Part shown: in pieces, positions 41,603 through 49,870 of the stretch
Layout: every line of letters starts with the position of its first letter
Position numbering within the stretch: the first letter of the stretch is position 1
Made by a program: the position numbers and the translations under genes
Notes under the pieces: model-generated
Told to the model about the DNA's origin: nothing
What the model saw: the letters and a program-made list of their open reading frames with translations, nothing else
The model's database searches: none
NCBI RefSeq assembly: GCF_034262375.1
Contig: NZ_CP139558.1
Location: forward strand, 5,952,001 to 6,016,000
Source: Mucilaginibacter sabulilitoris
GTDB lineage: Bacteria > Bacteroidota > Bacteroidia > Sphingobacteriales > Sphingobacteriaceae
Direction: 5' to 3'
DNA length: 64,000 nt

Positions 41603-44600
41603 TTAAAATGTCACCTGTAATCCTGCAGAATATGTTTTTCTATACGGATAAACACGTCCAAAACCGGCACGGTCATTATCAATCTGGGTTTGAGAAAAAT
41701 CAGTTTCAGGGTCAATAGGGAAATTACCCAAATGATCAAATGTTAATATATTCTCGCCGCTGAAGAAAACACGCAGTCTTTCAATTCCCAATCTGCGGGT
41801 AACACTTTTAGGAAATGAATAACCAACATTCAGGTTTTTTAAACGGAGGTATGCCATATTGAGCAGGTACCTGGTTTGAGGCTGAAAATCCCATTTGTCC
41901 GCAACCGCACCATAATCGGTTGGCCTTGGGTAAAAGGCATTAGGGTTAGCTTCTGTCCAGTAATCCATCTGATTGGAATACCAGGCTTCCGCACCCCTGA
42001 ACCCGGGGATAAAAACCGAACCACTTGCCCACAGGTCACGCTTGCCTACTCCCTGGAAATACACATTCAGGTCGAAGCCTTTCCAATCGGCACCTAATCT
42101 TAAACCATATTGATAACGTGGAGTTGAATTTCCGATGATTTTTTTATCGCCGTGGTCATCAACTGTATTACTGCCCTGGTAAACTACGCCATCACCATTA
42201 AGATCTTTGTACTTAACGTCGCCCGGGCCAAAATAAAACGACCCACTTTCCATCTGAGTTTGTGAGGGTACACCTTGAGCATAAACATAATGGCCGGCAG
42301 CATCCTTACCTGCAAAATCACTTGCTGTAAATAAACGATCAGTCACATAGCCCCATATTTCGCCCAGTTTCATGCCCTGATAATAAGTAGTATTCAATGC
42401 GGCTATTGGAGCAGGGAGCCCGCGGGTTGTATTTGCAAATTTTGAAATAGTTTCCTGAGCATCTGATATTGACGCAGTGGCGCTAAAATGAAACCCACCC
42501 CCAAAAGTATGGTTATAATCAATAGCCAATTCCCAGCCTTTTCCCGTTAATTCGCCATAATTACGTTCAGGTGCTCCTGTTCCAAATGAACTCGGAAGAG
42601 TTGCTCCATTGCTAATCATATTGCTGGTTTTTCTGTTAAAAACGTCAACTGTAAGTCCAAGTTCATCATTTAAAAAGCGGGCATCCAAACCAACATCAGC
42701 TGTCTTGATAGTTTCCCATGTTAATATTGGCGACAAAGCTCCTATTGAACCTATAGTAACAGCGTTACCAGTTGGCAATAACCAATTTGAATTAGTTGTA
42801 GGATATTGGATGAGAAATTTACTATCTCCTAATGCTGAATTTTTGGTAATAGCCTGATTACCTATAGATCCATAAGAGGCTCTTATTTTCAAGAAAGAAA
42901 GAAATCCCTTGCTCCAATCCATATATGACTCTTTAGTAAGCACATAACCTGCGGATGCCGATGGGAAAAAGCCATATAAATTGTCGCTAGGAAAACGCGA
43001 TGAACCATCCCTGCGTCCATTCAACTCTAACAGATACTTATCTTTGTAAGCATAGTTGATACGGCCAAAATAGCCCAATGTTGAGTAATGACCATCAGAT
43101 GAAGTAGCAAACTGGTCTCCTGTGGCCAAATTAACCTCTCCAAAGTTTGGATCAAGCAGATTCCGCCGTTCAGCTGATTCACTGGTGTATTGGTTAAGTT
43201 CTATATCACTACCCAAAATAAACTTAAGCGAATGGTCACCTATATTTTTGTTATAGGTAGCAAATAATTTACCCGTGTTTACTGTCGCCCAATAGGAATA
43301 ATATCTTGCTTTATTGTATGAAGCACTTTGATAACCCGTATAGTTTAGCGCGGTTCCGTTAAATGACCAGAAATCATAAGCCATCGTATTGCCACCAGTT
43401 TGATGCAGGTGCTCATTGGTACCTGTATAAGTATAATCGGCATCAACGGTTAACCCGGGAATTATTTTAATAGTTCCGCCTACCGAAATTCTTGACAAGT
43501 TATTTTTATCCTGATCCATTTTTGCCTGCTGAACCTCAGTTACCGCGCTTCGGAAAGGCAGCCCGTTGAATGTACCATACGGGTAATTAGCCGGCCAGCG
43601 ATATAGATAATAATAAGGGCCATATTGAGACGCCGAAAAAACAAAAGGGGTTGAAGTTAACGTATTGGAAAATAAAACCTTAGCCCGTGTATCCAGCCAT
43701 TTTGTTGGACTTGCACCTACACCTAATGAAAGGTTATAACGGTCAAACTTATCCGGATTTACTTTCAGTACACCGTCCTGGTTCAGGTATCCCAATCCTA
43801 CATTATAATTTATTTTATCGCTGCCGCCGCTTATTCCAACATTGTGCGATTGCTGCGGGGTCCAGTCTTTCAAATACATTTTGCCGGCATCCCATGAACG
43901 ATAGAAATATAGTTTACCTCCAATAATATCAAAATCGCGGCCCTGTACCATTTCAGGGCTCAGGTTTTGATTACCGTACTGTGTTTCCCAATCGCGCATT
44001 TTTTGTATGGATGCAGCATCAACAGAATAACCGATAATACTAAAACTGTTTGTATTAGGGTTAAAACGTTGCAGAGCCAACAATGAAGCCTGTGAATTAT
44101 CTGCCGCAGACGCTATTTTTATCTGGCTTGTTGGAGACGCCCATCCAAAGTTATTGGAATAGGTAATACGGTTAGTACCGTTCCGTTTACCTGTTTTTGT
44201 AGTAACTAATATTACACCAAAAGCTGCACGAGTACCGTATATGGAGGATGATGCCGCATCTTTTAATACTGATATAGATTCGATATCATCCGGGTTAATT
44301 AGTTGAAGGCTTGGTATCTCTACGTTGTCAACCAGTATCAAAGGCGATGCACCTGCAGCCCCTGTATTGATAGAGCCTGTTAAACCACGCAACCTTATTT
44401 TAGGATCGGTTCCCAAATCACCGGTAGCAGTGGTAATGGTTAGGCCTGGTACCGCACCTTGCAAACCGCGAGCTACGTCTGTAATAGGTCTTGACTGCAA
44501 AATCTTGGTATCAACCGTGGCAACCGCGCCGGTAAGGTTGGCGCGTTTTTGCGTACCATAACCTACTACTACCACCTCATTTAATGACTTGGTATCCGCA

Positions 44601-44887
44601 CCCAGCTTAACATTAATAGTAGTGGCATCTTTTACGGTTACTTCCTGATTTGCAAAGCTTATGAAGCTAAATACAAGTACCTGGCCGCTGTTGGCTTTAA
44701 TTGAATAAGAGCCATTAACGTCGGAGACGGTGCCGGCATCGGTACCTTTAATTTTAATTGAAACACCGGGCAATGCATTTCCGTCATCTGCCGAAGTTAC
44801 TTTTCCGCTAATTGTTTTTTGCTGGGCCATAACCTGCACAGACAAAAACAAAAAAGCCAGAAACGCATTAAGTAGCTTTTTTTCCAT
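41603..44887 (-). CDS. SusC/RagA family TonB-linked outer-membrane protein
   Basis: 1094 residues. A signal peptide (to VMAQ, 21) is followed by the carboxypeptidase-regulatory-like domain KTISGKVTSADDGNALPGVSI (about 24-100), the region SLNEVVVVGYGTQKRANLTGAV at the start of the plug (about 105-130), and a 22-stranded barrel ending RVYPYRKTYSAGLQVTF. It has no STN domain, so it does not signal through FecR. It imports oligomers with the SusD next to it, driven by TonB. It starts 74 nt after the NamZ gene and probably shares that transcript. Confidence 0.96.
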   Translation of the reverse strand: MEKKLLNAFLAFLFLSVQVMAQQKTISGKVTSADDGNALPGVSIKIKGTDAGTVSDVNGSYSIKANSGQVLVFSFISFANQEVTVKDATTINVKLGADTKSLNEVVVVGYGTQKRANLTGAVATVDTKILQSRPITDVARGLQGAVPGLTITTATGDLGTDPKIRLRGLTGSINTGAAGASPLILVDNVEIPSLQLINPDDIESISVLKDAASSSIYGTRAAFGVILVTTKTGKRNGTNRITYSNNFGWASPTSQIKIASAADNSQASLLALQRFNPNTNSFSIIGYSVDAASIQKMRDWETQYGNQNLSPEMVQGRDFDIIGGKLYFYRSWDAGKMYLKDWTPQQSHNVGISGGSDKINYNVGLGYLNQDGVLKVNPDKFDRYNLSLGVGASPTKWLDTRAKVLFSNTLTSTPFVFSASQYGPYYYLYRWPANYPYGTFNGLPFRSAVTEVQQAKMDQDKNNLSRISVGGTIKIIPGLTVDADYTYTGTNEHLHQTGGNTMAYDFWSFNGTALNYTGYQSASYNKARYYSYWATVNTGKLFATYNKNIGDHSLKFILGSDIELNQYTSESAERRNLLDPNFGEVNLATGDQFATSSDGHYSTLGYFGRINYAYKDKYLLELNGRRDGSSRFPSDNLYGFFPSASAGYVLTKESYMDWSKGFLSFLKIRASYGSIGNQAITKNSALGDSKFLIQYPTTNSNWLLPTGNAVTIGSIGALSPILTWETIKTADVGLDARFLNDELGLTVDVFNRKTSNMISNGATLPSSFGTGAPERNYGELTGKGWELAIDYNHTFGGGFHFSATASISDAQETISKFANTTRGLPAPIAALNTTYYQGMKLGEIWGYVTDRLFTASDFAGKDAAGHYVYAQGVPSQTQMESGSFYFGPGDVKYKDLNGDGVVYQGSNTVDDHGDKKIIGNSTPRYQYGLRLGADWKGFDLNVYFQGVGKRDLWASGSVFIPGFRGAEAWYSNQMDYWTEANPNAFYPRPTDYGAVADKWDFQPQTRYLLNMAYLRLKNLNVGYSFPKSVTRRLGIERLRVFFSGENILTFDHLGNFPIDPETDFSQTQIDNDRAGFGRVYPYRKTYSAGLQVTF

Positions 44888-44961
44888 AATTGTTCATTTA
44901 AATGTTCTGTTTAACCTTGTTTAGTTTGATATTTTAGATAATTTGTTAAGCGAGGATGTGG

Positions 44962-46191
44962 CTATTTGTAAAGCAGGTATTGCTGCCGCATTTTTTTAAA
45001 TTGGGATAGTTTGGGCTCCCAGCTTTTCCGTATTTCGTCTTCGGTTTTTCCAGCAATAATTTGTTCTTTAAGCTCTGTTGTACCGGCCAGTTTATCAAAA
45101 TTGCCTATCTGTTTACTTTGCTTAAAGTCGAAAAACCTTTCTTTATAAGGATATGCCTTATACATTTCAATTAACCAGCCGAGGTTTATGCGTTTACTTT
45201 TCACCAATTTGTGGGTATCGTAATCCCTCAAATCAAGGCCATAACATGCCCGATCCTGAAACAGGGGCGTTTCGCTCATTCCTTTGATGCCAGCAGGAGT
45301 AAAAGAAAAATCATATTTACCTTTCAAATCGGGATTACCAAGCACACTAAATGGGAAATATGTACCCCTGCCTTGACTAATGATGGTACCTTCAAACAGG
45401 CACAATGAAGGATATAAAAGGATTGATTGTTGTGTATTTAAATTAGGCGATGGATGCACCGGCAGCGTGTACATCATGTCATGCGTATAATTGGCTACCG
45501 GTATAATTTTAAGTTTGCACTTTACACCATTGGCCAACCAGCCTTCGCCATTGATCATTTGGGCATATTCGCCAACGGTCATACCGTGCGCTATGGGTAC
45601 AGGATGAAAACCTATGCCCGATTTGAGTTTCATATCAAGCACGGGTCCGTCAACCATATAGCCATTAGGATTGGGCCTGTCCAGTATCAGGAGTTCTTTG
45701 TTATTTTCTGCGCAGGCCTCCATAACACGGTGTAGGGTAGCCAGGTAAGTGTAATACCTTGCGCCAACGTCCTGCAGGTCATAAACCATCAGGTCAACCG
45801 CGGCAAGATCTTCTGCGCTTGGCTTACCGGTTTTGCCATATAACGACACTACCTGGATGCCCGTTTTCGGATCTGTACTGTCTTCAACCTTGGCGCCATT
45901 GCTGGCATCGCCCCTGAAGCCATGTTCGGGGCCGAAAATCTTCACAATGTTTACGCCTAATGCCTTAAGGCTATCGACGCTGGCCGTATTGCCGATTCGG
46001 GATGACGGATTAACCACCATGCCTATTTTTTTTCCGCTCAGATAAGGAAGATATTTTTCTGTTTGATCGGCACCCGGAATAATCTCTTTTTTGTGAATTC
46101 CGGATAAGGTGTGCTCATGATTGGGTTGATGCTGTACCTCTCCCCTTCCGGTTAATGTAAGCATCAATAAGGAAAGTACCGCTATTTTCAT
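44962..46191 (-). CDS. namZ: NamZ-type exo-beta-N-acetylmuramidase (DUF1343)
   Basis: 409 residues from ATG at 46191; the frame also opens at a TTG at 46197. A short signal peptide-like stretch (KIAVLSLLMLTLTGRGE) precedes the DUF1343 body: GKKIGMVVNPSSRIG, KIFGPEHGFRGDASNG, LMVYDLQDVGARYYTYLATLHRVMEA and LILDRPNPNG, then MTVGEYAQMINGEGW and SLCLFEGTIISQGRGT. NamZ of Bacillus subtilis and Tannerella removes MurNAc from the non-reducing end of denuded peptidoglycan fragments. The protein is full length. It is encoded 17 nt after the phosphodiester glycosidase gene and upstream of susC, an arrangement that argues for uptake and use of cell-wall sugars. Confidence 0.9.
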   Translation of the reverse strand: MKIAVLSLLMLTLTGRGEVQHQPNHEHTLSGIHKKEIIPGADQTEKYLPYLSGKKIGMVVNPSSRIGNTASVDSLKALGVNIVKIFGPEHGFRGDASNGAKVEDSTDPKTGIQVVSLYGKTGKPSAEDLAAVDLMVYDLQDVGARYYTYLATLHRVMEACAENNKELLILDRPNPNGYMVDGPVLDMKLKSGIGFHPVPIAHGMTVGEYAQMINGEGWLANGVKCKLKIIPVANYTHDMMYTLPVHPSPNLNTQQSILLYPSLCLFEGTIISQGRGTYFPFSVLGNPDLKGKYDFSFTPAGIKGMSETPLFQDRACYGLDLRDYDTHKLVKSKRINLGWLIEMYKAYPYKERFFDFKQSKQIGNFDKLAGTTELKEQIIAGKTEDEIRKSWEPKLSQFKKMRQQYLLYK

Positions 46192-46208
46192 TGGCAATAT
46201 ATTATGTG

Positions 46209-47057
46209 TTAGTTTCTTTTAACCAGTATCACATTTGCTACCCTTCGCTGTCCCTTATGATCCCACTTTCCATTATCAGAAGGATAATTCACTACTCCCT
46301 CGTTTTTTACCCATAAGGTTGATGATCCGCCGCCGTCAAGATTTACTCCTTCTTTACAATGCAGCCATTGCAATATTTTATTAAGCTCGAATAAGCTTAC
46401 TCCTTTTGAATTGGCATCCCGGCCGTCAACGGTAACCAGTAAAACCCTATTATTCTCCGTTACAGCAATTGCCGATCTCGGGTGGCGGGTAATGCTAAAG
46501 CTGTTTGAATCAATTTTAACCTGTCGGTCGTTATGCAACAATAACGGACCTGTAAGCATTACATCCTGCCCGTCAAGTTTATGTTCCCAGTCGGGGCTGC
46601 CATCCCATTGTTCAATATGCAGTTCCCCGTCCTTCATTACCAATGCCGCCTGCTGGTGCCGCGCACGTTTATTATCTTTTTCCAGTCGGTTTTCATTTAT
46701 AACCTGACCATTTGCCTTTATAAAATCAACCGATCCACCGTTTTTAACATCGAAGAATGTTCCGTTTATGGCGGCAAGGGCCTGCTTATGATTGCCAAAA
46801 TCACTGGTAATTCTTTTCACTTTAGCTTCGTACGCTATGCTGAATTTATTTTGGCGCCGTGATTTAACTTCTATGACAGATATAAACTGATTTGATTTAA
46901 AGAGCGAGTTGCTCCTGAACCATGTTTGTTTGAGATGAATGCCCGGAGCTATGCGTTTTGTTTCCCATTCGGTTCTTTTAAAGTTTATAGAGTCTGTTTG
47001 AGCAAATAAAGCTCCTGCGTTAAGCATAAACACCAATAACATTGTGATTAAACGCAT
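46209..47057 (-). CDS. Phosphodiester glycosidase, NAGPA/DUF2233 family
   Basis: 282 residues with a signal peptide ending LFAQ (20). The DUF2233 fold is marked by AAINGTFFDVKNGGS (97-109), RHPRSAIAV (191-199), LLVTVDGRD (206-214) and VNLDGGGSSTLWV (238-250). The human member, the mannose-6-phosphate uncovering enzyme, hydrolyses GlcNAc-alpha-1-phospho-6-mannose, and bacterial members are phosphodiester glycosidases of mostly unknown substrate. Here it leads an operon with NamZ, SusCD and a DigH-like enzyme. The GlcNAc-1-P-6-MurNAc bond that links wall teichoic acid to peptidoglycan is chemically the same kind of bond, so it is a candidate substrate (inference). Its start codon lies inside an AACGCAT repeat. 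Confidence 0.88.
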   Translation of the reverse strand: MRLITMLLVFMLNAGALFAQTDSINFKRTEWETKRIAPGIHLKQTWFRSNSLFKSNQFISVIEVKSRRQNKFSIAYEAKVKRITSDFGNHKQALAAINGTFFDVKNGGSVDFIKANGQVINENRLEKDNKRARHQQAALVMKDGELHIEQWDGSPDWEHKLDGQDVMLTGPLLLHNDRQVKIDSNSFSITRHPRSAIAVTENNRVLLVTVDGRDANSKGVSLFELNKILQWLHCKEGVNLDGGGSSTLWVKNEGVVNYPSDNGKWDHKGQRRVANVILVKRN

Positions 47058-47102
47058 ACGGTTATTTTGAAGGCTTAGAAACTATTAAAATTTACAATGC
47101 TT

Positions 47103-47121
47103 AAAAACGCACAAAAACGCA
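47103..47121. promoter_or_regulatory. Direct-repeat operator half-sites AAAAACGCA
   Basis: AAAAACGCA occurs at 47103-47111 and again at 47113-47121, one helical turn (10 bp) apart, on the same face. The motif recurs in the palindromes at 47175-47300, pointing to one regulator, probably the DeoR-family protein encoded next to it. Confidence 0.6.
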
Positions 47122-47141
47122 AATACCTGCACACCTGTGCT

Positions 47142-47174
47142 CAAATATAAGTAATAACAAAATTAAATTCCCAA
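47142..47174 (-). promoter_or_regulatory. Probable promoter of the phosphodiester glycosidase - NamZ - susCD operon
   Basis: On the minus strand TTG (47172-47174) is followed after 22 nt by TATATTTG (47142-47149), an exact TAnnTTTG. The start site would be near 47135. The large palindrome begins at the base next to the -33 TTG. Confidence 0.6.
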
Positions 47175-47208
47175 TTTTATGCGTTATTTAATTTAATAAC
47201 GCATAAAA
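47175..47208. promoter_or_regulatory. 34-bp palindromic operator
   Basis: TTTTATGCGTTATT (47175-47188) and AATAACGCATAAAA (47195-47208) are perfect 14-bp reverse complements with a 6-bp A/T spacer. It lies immediately upstream of the -33 element. Confidence 0.8.
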
Positions 47209-47236
47209 CCGCATTTTATATTACTATAAATGCGGT
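47208..47236. promoter_or_regulatory. Second inverted repeat, ACCGCATTT type
   Basis: ACCGCATTTTATA (47208-47220) pairs with TATAAATGCGGT (47225-47236), one base bulged. It adjoins the 34-bp palindrome end to end and has the same GCATTT core. Confidence 0.65.
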
Positions 47237-47285
47237 TATTCCCCTATAATTTTCAAGAAATTGTGTTATTGTAACATTCTTGTTA

Positions 47286-47300
47286 ATGCGAAAAACGCAT
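47286..47300. promoter_or_regulatory. Third inverted repeat ATGCG-N5-CGCAT
   Basis: ATGCGAAAAACGCAT has perfect 5-bp arms and an A5 spacer, 26 nt after the DeoR stop codon. It is the fourth set of AACGCA-type sites in 200 bp. Confidence 0.6.
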
Positions 47301-47325
47301 AAAAACTGGTAATTATCCGGGTGGA

Positions 47326-48069
47326 TTACAGAACGTTTAAAACCTCAATATAAGGAGATAACATTTGTTCGGTGGGATCAATGTCGGTAATTAAATAATT
47401 GAGCGTATTCAAGTTACACACTTTCATTTTTTCATCAGAGTTAAGCTTTTCGGCAATGCTCACAATTGCGGTTTTGTTGGCCGATTTAATCATGGCTTTT
47501 TTTACCTGAACAACTTCCCAAACCGAATCTGTAATACCATTTTGCAATGAAATGGCATTGGTACCCAAAAAGCAAAGATCAACCTTGATATCTGCAAGCT
47601 GGTTAATAACCATAGAGCCAGTAACTATATAAGAATCGTGCAATAAGCTCCCTCCCAACAATATTACTTCGCAATCTGAATATTCTATCAGTTCCATAGC
47701 TACTACGGGGCTTACTGTAAAAAATGTACACCTGCGGTCTTTTGGTATCAACCGGGCCATTTCCATTATAGTTGTACCACCACCCAGCAACACGATCATG
47801 CCGTCGTTAATAAGCGTGAGGGCTTTCTTGGCAATCTGCCTTTTTGCATCCTGGGCATAGGTTTCTTTAATACCGGTTGTATGTGAAAATGATTTTGACA
47901 TAGCCCCGCCGTACACTTTTTTTATTTTTGCACTTCCTGCCAGTTCATTCAAATCGCGCCTTATGGTATCTTCAGATACATTTAACTTAACGCATAAATC
48001 TGATGATAATACCTTATTGTGCAGGTTTATTTGCTTCATTATAAAGTTTTGTCTTTCTTCTTTTAACAT
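47326..48069 (-). CDS. DeoR/GlpR-family transcriptional regulator
   Basis: 247 residues. The N-terminal DeoR helix-turn-helix (about 3-58) has RQNFIMKQINLHNKVLSSDLC and VSEDTIRRDLNELA. The C-terminal sugar-phosphate-binding domain (about 72-230) has IALINDGMIVLLGGGTT-like sequence (LTLINDGMIVLLGGGTT), VAMELIEYSDCEVILLGG and DLCFLGTNAISLQNGIT. Such proteins are usually repressors released by a phosphorylated sugar. It is transcribed in the same direction as the operon starting at 47057, and the DNA between them carries the AACGCA palindromes, so it most likely controls that operon in response to a sugar phosphate from its substrate. Confidence 0.93.
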   Translation of the reverse strand: MLKEERQNFIMKQINLHNKVLSSDLCVKLNVSEDTIRRDLNELAGSAKIKKVYGGAMSKSFSHTTGIKETYAQDAKRQIAKKALTLINDGMIVLLGGGTTIMEMARLIPKDRRCTFFTVSPVVAMELIEYSDCEVILLGGSLLHDSYIVTGSMVINQLADIKVDLCFLGTNAISLQNGITDSVWEVVQVKKAMIKSANKTAIVSIAEKLNSDEKMKVCNLNTLNYLITDIDPTEQMLSPYIEVLNVL

Positions 48070-48272
48070 AGCTTATTGATTGGGTTAGGTATGGGTTAAT
48101 TTATTGTAATTATATCAAAATGTAATGGATAACGAATATTTTAACATCAAAAACATAAGACATAGCAAATTTTTATATGTTGCACCATAGAAAAATTCTA
48201 TTTATAACATACAGAAAGCAAACTAAGTTAAAAGCACCGTCAGTATTAAAAACCGAATGAACCGGTTTTAAA

Positions 48273-48306
48273 CAAAAACAGCAACCAAAATTTGGTTGCT
48301 GTTTTG
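48273..48306 (-). terminator. Terminator directly after susD (second locus)
   Basis: On the minus strand CAGCAACCAAA pairs perfectly with TTTGGTTGCTG, followed by TTTTTGTTT. It ends the sigma/FecR-controlled susCD operon before the DeoR gene. Confidence 0.9.
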
Positions 48307-48338
48307 TAAATTAAGATTATAATAATAAGACTATATCA

Positions 48339-49859
48339 TTATTTATAATTAGGATTTTGAACCAACACCCCGCCACTTTTGTCAATTTCAGTTTGTGGAA
48401 GCGGCCAGCGATAAAACTTATCTTCAAAGTGATAAACAATAAGTGATGATTTAACGGCATTAAGCACAGGACCAGCTATATGCCATCTGAGCAGATCATA
48501 ATGGCGTAAACCTTCAAAGGCCAGCTCAATACGGCGTTCGTGCCTTATTCTTTCGCGCATTTGATCTTTAGTATATCCTGCCGGGAAAGGTGGCATACCT
48601 ACGCGTGCACGCAATGTTTTCATAGCATCGTAAACTGTTGCATCCGGTCCGGCTATTTCATTCTCAGCTTCTGCGTACATCAACAACACTTCGCCCAGGC
48701 GCAATACAACGATATCCTGCTGGCTAAGGGTTGAGAAACCGTATGGAATATTACCGGGCTCCAGAAATTTGATAGTACCGTAACCTGTAGGGCGCAAGTT
48801 TGAAGGATGGTGAACCTTACCACCTCCAAAATCAACAGAATCTACATAAACGGTTTTGGCCAATCTTGGGTCGCGGTTCTTGAACGGATGCGCAGCATCT
48901 GTTAACGGCGATGTGCCATAAGGCAAACCATCTGTGCATTCAAATGCGTCAACCATGTTTTGCAGCGGTGCGCAGGCGTCCCAGTCACCATAATACATAT
49001 CTACCTGTGATGCATTGTTGGGAGCCAAATAGTTAATAGAGAAAATGATTTCGGGATTGCCTTTTTGTGTTGCATCCCTGAAAGTGTCCTCAAAATTAGG
49101 GCTCAGGCTGTATTGTGCCATTACATCCTTACACAGATCTCTCACCTGTGTTAGTATGGTTGCGTCAGGCGTTCCATTGTTTCCAAAAGCTGCAAACAGC
49201 AATACCCTTGCCTTTAATGCCTTTGCCGATGTAGAAGTCACGTGACCGCCGTTTTGCGCATAAGACACTTTATTAAGATTGGCAATACCATAATCCAGGT
49301 CTGCTGTTATCTGAGTCAGTATCTGCGCGGCGGGTACTTTAGCCTGTTTCTGGTTATCAAGAGTAAGCGGCTCAAGCACTAATGGTACATCGCCATAAAT
49401 GGAATACAACTGGAAGTAGAAAAAGGCTCTCATAAACCTTGCTTCGCCTTCATATAATTTGCGATCATTATCAGTCATATCGCTATTTTTATAGGCGCTA
49501 AGGTTTTTAATCAGTGAATTTGCCCTTGCTATTCCGATGTAGCTATCATTATAAAGGGCAGTTTCGTAACCACCGGTGGTTGGACTAAAAGTTCCCTGAA
49601 CAAAATCCTTGGAACTTCCCGAGTTAAACTGGGCGTATCCGTTATCGGTAAAGCAATCTCTGAAACCGATGCCAACAGAAAACTCTTCAACCTGTAACGA
49701 GGCATAAACAGCGGCCAGAACCTTGTCAAAGTCTCCTTTTGTTTTATAAAAATCGGAGGTGGCTATCTTGTCAAGGGGATTTAATTCCAGTGTTTTCTTA
49801 CAAGCGCCAAAAACGAGCGTTGTAAGTAATATAGTTGTTATTATAATACGATTTTTCAT
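48339..49859 (-). CDS. SusD/RagB family outer-membrane lipoprotein
   Basis: 506 residues. The lipobox is VFGAC with Cys20 as anchor. SusD features: KGDFDKVLAAVYASLQ, YEGEARFMRAFFYFQLYSIYGDVPLV, AKALKARVLLFAAFGN, EVLLMYAEAENEI and RERIRHERRIELAFEGLRHYDLLRW. It is the lid of the neighbouring STN-type SusC, 11 nt upstream. The operon contains no hydrolase, so its substrate must be made by enzymes encoded elsewhere. Confidence 0.96.
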   Translation of the reverse strand: MKNRIIITTILLTTLVFGACKKTLELNPLDKIATSDFYKTKGDFDKVLAAVYASLQVEEFSVGIGFRDCFTDNGYAQFNSGSSKDFVQGTFSPTTGGYETALYNDSYIGIARANSLIKNLSAYKNSDMTDNDRKLYEGEARFMRAFFYFQLYSIYGDVPLVLEPLTLDNQKQAKVPAAQILTQITADLDYGIANLNKVSYAQNGGHVTSTSAKALKARVLLFAAFGNNGTPDATILTQVRDLCKDVMAQYSLSPNFEDTFRDATQKGNPEIIFSINYLAPNNASQVDMYYGDWDACAPLQNMVDAFECTDGLPYGTSPLTDAAHPFKNRDPRLAKTVYVDSVDFGGGKVHHPSNLRPTGYGTIKFLEPGNIPYGFSTLSQQDIVVLRLGEVLLMYAEAENEIAGPDATVYDAMKTLRARVGMPPFPAGYTKDQMRERIRHERRIELAFEGLRHYDLLRWHIAGPVLNAVKSSLIVYHFEDKFYRWPLPQTEIDKSGGVLVQNPNYK

Positions 49860-49870
49860 GTGTGGCTTGA

